NCBI GenBank assembly: GCA_017404785.1 | Contig: JAFRBQ010000008.1 | Span: forward strand, 1 to 64,000 | Reading direction: 5' to 3' | DNA: 64,000 bases | From: Erysipelotrichaceae bacterium | GTDB lineage: Bacteria > Bacillota_I > Bacilli_A > Erysipelotrichales > Erysipelotrichaceae | Shown: positions 26,775 through 33,667 of the stretch, in pieces | Numbering within the stretch: the first letter of the stretch is position 1 | Layout: the number at the start of each line of letters is the position of its first letter | The notes under the pieces: generated by a model | Database searches by the model: none | What the model was told of the DNA's origin: nothing | The model's input: only the letters and a program-made list of their open reading frames with translations | Made by a program: the position numbers and the translations under genes

Positions 26775-28019
26775 ATGTATCTTACGATAAGACAGCAGCC
26801 TAAACTCGGCAGATATGAATACGATACTCTGCTTGAACTGTGCAGATATGCCAAGAACCTTTACAATGAAGGACTCTATAACTGCAGACAGTATTATTTC
26901 AGTGAATCAGGGTATCTCAACTATGAGAGGAACTATCGTCTTCTGAAGGATTCTGATAACTACAGGATGCTTAACTCCAATATGGCTCAGCAGATCTTAA
27001 AGGAAGTTGACGGAGCTCTCAGAAGCTTTCTTTCGTTATTGAAACTGAAAAAGGAAGGCGAATACAATGACAGGGTAAAGATCCCCCAATATCTCAAGAA
27101 GGACAGTTACTTTGCATTGGTAATCGGATTTGTAAGGCTGAACGGCAACAGGCTGATCATTCCCATGAGCAATTCATTCAGAAAGACACATAGAAAGATC
27201 GAGATAAGGATCCCTCCGATACTCCTTGATAAGACAGTTAAAGAGATCCGCATCATTCCTAAATCCGATGGAAGGTTCTTTGAATTACAGTATACCTATG
27301 AAGCAGGTTTTCATATCAAAGAAACGTTAGATCTTAACAAAGCATTATCCATCGATGCGGGAATAAACAATCTGGCAACATGTGTTACGAATGAAGGAAA
27401 ATCATTCATATTGGATGGTAAAAGGCTTAAAAGTATCAATCAGTGGTACAACAAGAATAATTCAAGGTTACAGTCTATTAAGGATAAGCAGCATCTTTCC
27501 TTTAAGACAAGACAACAGTCATCTTTGGAAAGAAAGCGAAACAATAGGATCAATGACTATATCTCCAAATGTGTCCGGCATATTATCAATTACTGCTTAG
27601 ACAATGATATCGGCAATATCGTCATCGGCTATGATCCTGCACTGCAGAAAGAAAGTAGTTTAGGTAATAGAAACAACCAGAACTTTGTGAACATTCCTTA
27701 TGGAAGATTAAAGGACAAGTTATCTTACTTATCTCAATACTATGGCATATGTCTTATAAAACAGGAAGAATCCTATACAAGCAAAGCATCCTTCTTTGAC
27801 AAAGATGATATGCCATCATATAACGATGATCATACAAAGAATTATGTGTTCTCAGGTACAAGAATAAAAAGAGGTCTCTATCAGACCTCAAAAGGAATGT
27901 ATCTCAATGCGGATGTCAACGGTGCATTAAATATCCTAAAGAAAAGTAACGTTGTGAGCTTAACAGCTCTATACGCTAGAGGGCATGTGGACAGCCCGTT
28001 AAGAATAAGGATAGCCTGA
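26775..28019 (+). CDS. tnpB: TnpB, IS605 OrfB-type RNA-guided nuclease homologue
   Basis: 414 residues. N-terminal TnpB/OrfB fold (ELCRYAKNLYNEGLYNCRQYY), then the RuvC nuclease: Asp194 in LSIDAGINNLATCV, Asp380 in NADVNGALNIL. RuvC-II reads IVIGYDPALQKESSLGNRNN; no Glu stands at the usual place, but Glu293 in QKESS is a candidate as in TnpBs with a shifted catalytic site. The CxxC zinc-finger cysteines normally found in TSxxCSxCG are absent (YTSKASFF). In the family, TnpB cuts DNA guided by an RNA from the element's right end. A strong AGGAGG lies upstream. Activity is uncertain given these changes. Confidence 0.9.
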   Translation: MYLTIRQQPKLGRYEYDTLLELCRYAKNLYNEGLYNCRQYYFSESGYLNYERNYRLLKDSDNYRMLNSNMAQQILKEVDGALRSFLSLLKLKKEGEYNDRVKIPQYLKKDSYFALVIGFVRLNGNRLIIPMSNSFRKTHRKIEIRIPPILLDKTVKEIRIIPKSDGRFFELQYTYEAGFHIKETLDLNKALSIDAGINNLATCVTNEGKSFILDGKRLKSINQWYNKNNSRLQSIKDKQHLSFKTRQQSSLERKRNNRINDYISKCVRHIINYCLDNDIGNIVIGYDPALQKESSLGNRNNQNFVNIPYGRLKDKLSYLSQYYGICLIKQEESYTSKASFFDKDDMPSYNDDHTKNYVFSGTRIKRGLYQTSKGMYLNADVNGALNILKKSNVVSLTALYARGHVDSPLRIRIA

Positions 28020-28167
28020 ATACAAATACTGCATACAGGAACAGGAATACACACACATACATAGACCAAGTATTCAGAAACATACTGTATTGCATAATTC
28101 AGGTGAACAAAGCTTAAATATCAGACTTCTTAAGAAGCCCATAAGTCTTTAGCTTATGGGAGGTTCA
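28020..28167 (+). ncRNA. Probable omega/re-RNA region at the TnpB right end
   Basis: In this family the guide RNA is made from the 3' end of tnpB through the right end, with the guide taken from the flanking DNA. Here the non-coding 3' part holds the end hairpin (28138-28160) and the closing GAGGTTCAC. Guide bases would start at about 28168 (AATTCTAAAAC). The true 5' end lies inside tnpB and cannot be set. Confidence 0.55.
28138..28160 (+). repeat. Right-end hairpin of the TnpB element
   Basis: Perfect 8-base stem (28138-28145 with 28153-28160) around TCTTTAG. Confidence 0.75.
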
Positions 28168-28254
28168 CAATTCTAAAACATATTACAGGCAAATATAAGA
28201 ATTCCATTCCTATATATCAGAATAGAATGTAAACTTGCGCTTAATTATCAGTTT

Positions 28255-28284
28255 ATTCAAAAACGACTTTTTCAAGTCGTTTTA
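28255..28284 (-). terminator. Terminator of the minus-strand ABC/carboxypeptidase operon
   Basis: On the minus strand AAAACGACTT (28283-28274) pairs with AAGTCGTTTT (28269-28260), followed by T and GAAT. The stop codon of the carboxypeptidase (28284-28282) overlaps the 5' arm. Confidence 0.75.
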
Positions 28285-29964
28285 GAGTGTGATTTCTGTC
28301 TTAACTTTTCCGGCTTTATCATGAGAAGCTGTGATCGATATTCGGGAATCATTATCAGCTCTTACTACCCAGGTCAGTTTCTTTCTGGCTTTGGCATTTT
28401 CCTCTGTGGAGATATTGCCATAGAAGTATACACCGGTCAGAGTCTTTGAATATCCGGATAGTTCATCGATCTTTGTTTCTTTTAGACCGCTAATGATCTC
28501 ACAGCCGTCAATATTTACAGTTACCGGTTTTGCTGCCTTGATGTTGATGGCAGCTTCCGTAAGAACGGTTGAGAGATAACCGAGATTGCCGATCGTGGCA
28601 GAGATCTTGTAGATGTTTTCGGAAAGTTTTTCTTTCTTAACATCTTCGATCACCAGTCTAGGCAGAGTTTTAAGGAAACGGATATTGAATCTGGTATCAG
28701 CTTCAAGTTCGTTTATGAGCAGATTCTCTGGTGGATTCTGATGAGTGAACTTGTAGTTGAAGCCGCCGATCTCTACTTTACCGAAAGTCGGATGATCGTA
28801 CTCCTTGAAACTGCTGTAATACTGAGGGGCATTTTCTTTTGTCCATTTCAGGATCGCCGCGAATCTCTTGAGTTCCTTTTCTTCATCCTCGTTTTTCTTG
28901 TTTTCCCAGTCATAAGGCATACCGGCTTTGGATGAGACATCCCAGAATTCCATTGTATAGGCAGGAATACCCTGAGTCTCATACATCCAGTCATCGAGTG
29001 CACCCGAATCATAGAATTCTTGGGAACTCAAGAAGGTATCGAAGATGCTTAAGGCTTTATAACCGAGTTCTTCTTCGCCCATCCTGGCAATGGCTTTGAT
29101 GATCTTGTTGTCATATTGGGGAGCCTTGCTTGAAGGTTTGGTTCCCGGTGGACAAAGGATCATGCCGCCGCTGGTATGGCCGATTGCAGCACCCGCAATA
29201 TTGGGATGAGCAAGGACAAAGTCGACGATGGCTTTGGTCTCAATATTGCTCAGCGGATAATCGCCTGCACCGCTCTGTCTTCCTTCAGGGAACCAGCCGT
29301 AAGGGAAGTTGCGGTTGAAGTCGAGACCCCACTCCGTCTCCTTTGTTTTCAGGTTTTCGTCGCCATCATATTTTTCCAGAAGACCTTCCGGATAGATGTC
29401 ATAGAAATCTCCGCAGTTATCTGATGGATCTCTGAGGATCATGAGTTCCGGATCTTTGGGATCTTTCTTCCAGGCACCGTATGGTGTCTTGATCCTCATC
29501 ATTCTGATGACACCGTCATCATCAAGATCCTGTTCCTTTATGCCGCCTTCTTTCTTTATATATTCACGATTGACACTTCTTAAAGTGTAAGGTGTACTCA
29601 GATAAGTTTCGGCGCCATCCGGGCTGACTCTAGGAATGACGTAGACCGTATAGTCATCGAGCAGTTTTCTGATATCTTCATCTGTATCATAATTGCTCAG
29701 AAGATAATCGATCGTATGCATTGCACACATTGAAGATGTTACTTCGCCGGCATGGATATTGCCATCGATATACAGGGCCGGTTTCTTTAACGGATCACCG
29801 GTCCTGGTGTTGCTTAAGGTCGCAACATACTGATTTCTGTTTTCCTTGGTGACACAGTTTACATCAAGCTGCATCAGATCAGGATTTTTCTTGTTTAGAG
29901 TTTCCAGAACGTTTTTCAGTTCTTCATATCTGTAATAGTGATCATAGGTAAATGCAGTTTTCAT
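28282..29964 (-). CDS. M14 family zinc carboxypeptidase
   Basis: 560 residues, no signal peptide, so probably cytosolic. Zinc ligands His71 and Glu74 (GNIHAGEV) and His263 (IGHTSGG), substrate-carboxylate motif DFNRNFP (215-221) and catalytic Glu339 (YTMEFWD) are all present. The first ~400 residues form the peptidase; the C-terminal ~150 are a beta-rich domain. M14 enzymes remove C-terminal residues from peptides. It is the last gene of the T-box operon, eight bases after the ABC ATPase, with AGGAG before its ATG, so peptide trimming and import of the same amino acid may be co-controlled. Confidence 0.9.
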   Translation of the reverse strand: MKTAFTYDHYYRYEELKNVLETLNKKNPDLMQLDVNCVTKENRNQYVATLSNTRTGDPLKKPALYIDGNIHAGEVTSSMCAMHTIDYLLSNYDTDEDIRKLLDDYTVYVIPRVSPDGAETYLSTPYTLRSVNREYIKKEGGIKEQDLDDDGVIRMMRIKTPYGAWKKDPKDPELMILRDPSDNCGDFYDIYPEGLLEKYDGDENLKTKETEWGLDFNRNFPYGWFPEGRQSGAGDYPLSNIETKAIVDFVLAHPNIAGAAIGHTSGGMILCPPGTKPSSKAPQYDNKIIKAIARMGEEELGYKALSIFDTFLSSQEFYDSGALDDWMYETQGIPAYTMEFWDVSSKAGMPYDWENKKNEDEEKELKRFAAILKWTKENAPQYYSSFKEYDHPTFGKVEIGGFNYKFTHQNPPENLLINELEADTRFNIRFLKTLPRLVIEDVKKEKLSENIYKISATIGNLGYLSTVLTEAAINIKAAKPVTVNIDGCEIISGLKETKIDELSGYSKTLTGVYFYGNISTEENAKARKKLTWVVRADNDSRISITASHDKAGKVKTEITL

Positions 29965-29972
29965 CGTGACTC

Positions 29973-30716
29973 CTATAATACCTGTGAGAGGAATTCCTTG
30001 GTTCTTTCATTCTTTGGGTTTTCAAAGAGTTCCTTTGGTGTTCCTTCTTCCATGACGATACCTTCATCAATGAACAGGACTCTATCCGCAACTTCTCTCG
30101 CGAAGCCCATTTCATGTGTGACGATGACACAGGTCATTCCTGAGTCGGTAAGCTTTCTGATGACTTCCAGTACACCCTTGACCATTTCCGGGTCCAGAGC
30201 TGATGTAGGTTCGTCAAACAGCATGACATCAGGCTCCATGGCCATGGCTCTGATGATCGCCAGACGCTGTTTCTGACCACCGGAGAGCTTGCGCGGATAT
30301 TCGTTGGCCTTGTCTTCAAGTCCGACCTGTTTAAGCAGTTCCATGGCTTTCTTCCTGGCATCTTCTAACGGCACCTTCTTTTCCAGGGTTGGTGCCAGAG
30401 TGATGTTTTCCATAACGGTTAAATGTGGGAAAACATTGAACTGCTGGAAGACCATGCCGATCTTCTGACGGTGTATATCGATATTGGTGCTCTTTGGATC
30501 GAGCTTTTCTCCTTCGAAATAGACTTCGCCGGATGTCGGTTCTTCTAACATATTGAGACATCTGAGGAATGTTGATTTGCCACCGCCTGATGGGCCGATG
30601 ATGCAGACAACTTCACCTTTATAGATCTTTTCGTTTATTCCTTTAAGGACCTGCAGATCATTGAAATTCTTTTTGAGATCGATCGTTTCAATTAATGGAG
30701 ATAGTTTATCAGTCAC
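29973..30716 (-). CDS. Polar amino-acid ABC transporter, ATPase
   Basis: 247 residues of the GlnQ/HisP type. Walker [10 protein letters not shown], signature LSGGQKQR, Walker [15 protein letters not shown] and the switch His in [10 protein letters not shown] are intact. It energises uptake through the permease encoded just upstream, whose stop it overlaps by eight bases. Nothing unusual in the chain. Confidence 0.95.
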   Translation of the reverse strand: MTDKLSPLIETIDLKKNFNDLQVLKGINEKIYKGEVVCIIGPSGGGKSTFLRCLNMLEEPTSGEVYFEGEKLDPKSTNIDIHRQKIGMVFQQFNVFPHLTVMENITLAPTLEKKVPLEDARKKAMELLKQVGLEDKANEYPRKLSGGQKQRLAIIRAMAMEPDVMLFDEPTSALDPEMVKGVLEVIRKLTDSGMTCVIVTHEMGFAREVADRVLFIDEGIVMEEGTPKELFENPKNERTKEFLSQVL

Positions 30717-31374
30717 TTACGCTCAACCTCCTTTCCAGCAGTTTGACTAATGATGTAAGGATCACAGTCAAAATCAGATAGATGGCAGCAATGATGAATA
30801 ATGGCTGCCATGAAAGATACTTGTTGGCCAGGATCGTTCTGGTATACATCAGTTCATAAAGCATGAAGGTACCGGCTAAAGATGTTTCCTTGATCATGGC
30901 GATATACTCATTGGCTAAAGCCGGCAGGATATTCTTGATGGCCTGCGGCAGGATGATCTTGGTCATGGTGTGGGAAGCAGACATGCCTAATGATCTGGCC
31001 GCTTCACTCTGACCGATATCGACCGATTTTATACCGCCTCTGATTATTTCGGAAACATAGGCTGATGAGTTCAGTGTCAAAGCTATCAGAACATAGACTT
31101 CCTTGTCGACATTATTGAGAAACGGAACGACCAGTGGCAAGAAGAAGTAAGCGATATACATCTGTACCAGCAGTGGTGTTCCTCTGAGGATATTGGCGTA
31201 GCCTGAACTAATTGCCGAGATGATCTTATTTTTAGAAAGGTGCGCAAAAGCTACAAACGCACCTAATATCGAACCACCTGCTACGGCAATAAAGGCATAT
31301 CTCAAAGTACCGATGGTACCTTTAAGAAAGATCGGCCAGTATTCCTTGAATACATCCGTTATACTTGGTCCCAT
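30709..31374 (-). CDS. Polar amino-acid ABC transporter, permease
   Basis: 221 residues with about five membrane helices. The His/Glu/Gln/Arg-type permease signatures are visible: [20 protein letters not shown] near the start, [15 protein letters not shown], and the EAA loop [20 protein letters not shown]. One permease gene suggests a homodimer. It follows the binding-protein gene by nine bases and overlaps the ATPase gene. Confidence 0.93.
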   Translation of the reverse strand: MGPSITDVFKEYWPIFLKGTIGTLRYAFIAVAGGSILGAFVAFAHLSKNKIISAISSGYANILRGTPLLVQMYIAYFFLPLVVPFLNNVDKEVYVLIALTLNSSAYVSEIIRGGIKSVDIGQSEAARSLGMSASHTMTKIILPQAIKNILPALANEYIAMIKETSLAGTFMLYELMYTRTILANKYLSWQPLFIIAAIYLILTVILTSLVKLLERRLSVSD

Positions 31375-31383
31375 GATTTTCTC

Positions 31384-32352
31384 TTAGTTTTCTTCCAGAG
31401 CAACGATCTGGTCTTCAACATACATCTGCTGTAATGAACCGGCCTGAGCAAGGATGTGCTTGCCTACAAAGTCAGCCAGGCTCTTGTATTTATCAGCATC
31501 AGCAGCCGGAACGATCAATGTGTGGTAAGTTACACTATCATCACCGATATAGCCAACTGAGAGTTCAAAAGCTTCAGCTCTGTCTGCCTTCCAGCCAAAG
31601 CCGGAGAAGGCCATATCAACTTTACCGGTATCAACAGCTGTAAGAACGGCGTTGAAGTCCATTGTTTCGATCTTTAGTTTAACACCCAGACAGTCAGCGA
31701 CGTATTTTGCCAGCATCATCTCACTGCCATATACAGCACCATCTTCTGTGATGAATTCAGCAGCAGGGTAGTCTGGTGAAGTAGCGATAGAAAGTTCACC
31801 TTTGCTTAAGACGTTTGCCAGAACACCGCTTGCATTGCTTAAATCAAGCTCAGGCTTTTCAAGATTGGCGGTATCAAGCAGATACAGATAAGTATCATCG
31901 ACGATCGCATTGTTGTAGATCGGGGTATCACCAACGATATTCAAAGCGTCTTCATCTTCAGTTCCGGACTGGATCTTGGCGATAGCTGTCCAGAGTCTGT
32001 AATAACCATTGTTCATGGCGGTATTGATGCAGGCATTTACCGCATCCATCAGAGATGTTTCACCCTTCTTGGCAGCTGCAACGTTACCTTCAAAATCGCC
32101 ATAGATGCTTAAGTCAAAGTTGATTCCGCTCATCGCGAACTGACCATTTGACTGCGCAACGTAGTTTTCGGCAGTCGTGCCATCTAAAGCGATCGCATCA
32201 GCTTTGCCTGTAGATAAAGCCAGGATAGCCTGGTCAAGAGTCGTGACCAGTTCCAGTTCGGTTTTGCCTGGTCCTTCATCCTTCTTTCCGGAACAGCCGC
32301 ATAAACCAAACAACATAACAGCACTGATAAGTAATACTAATAATTTCTTCAT
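31384..32352 (-). CDS. Amino-acid binding lipoprotein with apparently circularly permuted domains
   Basis: 322 residues from ATG 32352, with GGAAG upstream; a longer frame to 32514 only reads through the T-box. The signal peptide ends in LFGLCGC (lipid at Cys20 likely). Canonical family order is first lobe (KGELSIATSPDYPAAEF) then second-lobe part (LDQAILALSTGKADAIALDG). Here the order is swapped: residues ~31-130 carry the normally C-terminal block, including AAAKKGETSLMDAVNACIN, and ~176-318 the normally N-terminal block, ending at AGSLQQMYVEDQ. A ~45-residue linker joins them. Both ends lie at one natural hinge point, suggesting circular permutation. The substrate is probably a polar amino acid. 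Confidence 0.85.
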   Translation of the reverse strand: MKKLLVLLISAVMLFGLCGCSGKKDEGPGKTELELVTTLDQAILALSTGKADAIALDGTTAENYVAQSNGQFAMSGINFDLSIYGDFEGNVAAAKKGETSLMDAVNACINTAMNNGYYRLWTAIAKIQSGTEDEDALNIVGDTPIYNNAIVDDTYLYLLDTANLEKPELDLSNASGVLANVLSKGELSIATSPDYPAAEFITEDGAVYGSEMMLAKYVADCLGVKLKIETMDFNAVLTAVDTGKVDMAFSGFGWKADRAEAFELSVGYIGDDSVTYHTLIVPAADADKYKSLADFVGKHILAQAGSLQQMYVEDQIVALEEN

Positions 32353-32370
32353 GTTTTTTCTTCCTTTCTT

Positions 32371-32600
32371 AAATAAAAACGTCCTTGTATAAATACAAGG
32401 ACGATCAATTCCGCGGTACCACCTTAATTCCCGATCAGTTACGATCGGACACTCTACAGTCTTAACGGGACAGGCGTGGCTGTTTTGTTCAGCCAGACTC
32501 CAAGGCACGTTCATCGATCGTATCCTGCTGTACTTTCACCAGCCGACAGCTCTCTAAGAAGACCGTAAAGACTACTACTCCTTTTCTTTGTGATGCTTAA
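32371..32600 (-). promoter_or_regulatory. T-box riboswitch controlling the ABC transporter operon
   Basis: On the minus strand the leader has the T-box core AAGGTGGTACCGCGGAA (32425-32409), a Stem I with AGTA and AGAGAG elements (32580-32545), and a terminator CGTCCTTGTAT/ATACAAGGACG followed by T (32403-32375). Uncharged tRNA pairing with the core would open the terminator. By pairing AAGG with CCTT at the base of Stem I, the specifier reads CGT (32509-32507), an arginine codon, which is tentative. The binding-protein gene starts 19 bases after the terminator region. Confidence 0.9.
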
Positions 32601-32702
32601 ATTAAAACACGGTTTTTCATAAAAAACAATGTTTTTTAAGCAATAAATATATAAAAATGACAGTTTTTTACATAATTTATGAAAAGTTTTACATAAATTG
32701 GA

Positions 32703-33452
32703 TCACGGATGTTCCTCTATGAATTCAAGGACCATCTCGATCACTGCGCCTCTTTCCGGACCATGGAAGCCATGTTTGGCGTCTTTTAGCACGACAAGTT
32801 TGCTGTGAGGAAAGTTCCTGCTTGCTTTTTCAACACTTTCTAGAGTCACGATCTCATCCTTGTCACCATGTATCAGCAGAACATCGCCATCATAGTCTTT
32901 CATCATGTCATAGATCGGGGTCTTCAAGAGATCCTTTATATAAATGCTTCCGACTTTCAGCCATAGCAGTTCATAAGTTTGAGGTATTTCATCAAACTTC
33001 TTCATCTCTTCTTCAACTGCTTCGGAGAGTATATAGCCGGGATAAAGGCCGATAAGTCCTGCGATCTGCTCAGGCCTTCTGGAGGCGACGATCGCTGAGA
33101 CGAAAGCACCCTGGCTCTTGCCGGCCAGGAATACCTTGTTTATCCGTGTATCTTTTGCGAGCTCATCGATCACGGCTTCGAGGTCTGATGCTTCCGTAAG
33201 TACGGACATTTCTGTGGTCTGGCCATCGGACTTGCTTTCATAGCTTCCGCCCATGAAATCAAAGATATAGGTCGCGATGTTGTTGGAGGCCAGAACTTCC
33301 GCAAAGTCCCTTGATCCTTCATGAACACCGCCCAGGCCATGACAGAAGATGGCCAGAGCAAACCTATCAGAATCCGGAACATAGAGTTCACCATAGATCT
33401 TCCGATTATTGCGATAGATATCCCTTTGTACGATATTGTATGTTGTTTTCAT
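32703..33452 (-). CDS. Alpha/beta hydrolase, esterase-like
   Basis: 249 residues, cytosolic. The nucleophile Ser is in FLAGKSQGAFVS, the acid in LLIHGDKDEIV and the His in DAKHGF, with the oxyanion motif FCHGLGG. It resembles the small carboxylesterases (cinnamoyl-esterase-like) of gut Bacillota that start with a beta-strand RDIYRNNRKIYGELYVP. It is upstream of, and on the same strand as, the T-box operon, but about 100 bases and the leader separate them, so it is probably a separate unit. Natural substrate unknown. Confidence 0.85.
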   Translation of the reverse strand: MKTTYNIVQRDIYRNNRKIYGELYVPDSDRFALAIFCHGLGGVHEGSRDFAEVLASNNIATYIFDFMGGSYESKSDGQTTEMSVLTEASDLEAVIDELAKDTRINKVFLAGKSQGAFVSAIVASRRPEQIAGLIGLYPGYILSEAVEEEMKKFDEIPQTYELLWLKVGSIYIKDLLKTPIYDMMKDYDGDVLLIHGDKDEIVTLESVEKASRNFPHSKLVVLKDAKHGFHGPERGAVIEMVLEFIEEHP

Positions 33453-33575
33453 TATCTTTATCTTACTATACTGTGCAAGCCTTCAAGGTATTTATTATTG
33501 ACTTTTTTTGGTAGAATAAAAGTATAGAAAGCATTTTCTGTTTTGGGTAACATAAAAGCAATAAAACGTTTTCTG

Positions 33576-33606
33576 CACTGATCATCAAAACTTAATCAGT
33601 GTTTTT
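33576..33606 (+). terminator. Terminator-like hairpin in the leader of the EAL-protein gene
   Basis: CACTGAT (33576-33582) pairs with ATCAGTG (33595-33601), followed by five T. It stands 60 bases before the EAL gene. It could end a short upstream transcript or act as an attenuator. Confidence 0.45.
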
Positions 33607-33667
33607 GTGGATAGTGTACTGCAATCTGAAGAAGATTAAATCGATCTTATAGTATGAAGGAGAGCCT

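Larger units (their letters stand above)
26588..28167 (+). mobile_element. IS200/IS605-type element carrying only tnpB
   Basis: The element is bounded by two hairpins of the same build: CCCATTGA-TCTTCAG-TCAATGGG at 26588-26610 and CCCATAAG-TCTTTAG-CTTATGGG at 28138-28160, each an 8-base stem with a 7-base loop. It carries tnpB but no tnpA (Y1 transposase), so it can move only if a TnpA is supplied in trans. The right end finishes in GGTTCAC at about 28161-28167, typical of this group. The left tip lies a few bases before 26588 and cannot be fixed exactly. It sits just after the ORF6N stop codon. Confidence 0.8.

Noticed and set aside
32353-32514. Longer start for the binding-protein gene
   Set aside because: The extra codons translate the T-box specifier and terminator region. 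The lipoprotein signal begins at 32352.
33453-33667. c-di-GMP riboswitch before the EAL gene
   Set aside because: I could not find the conserved GEMM core; only a simple hairpin is visible.
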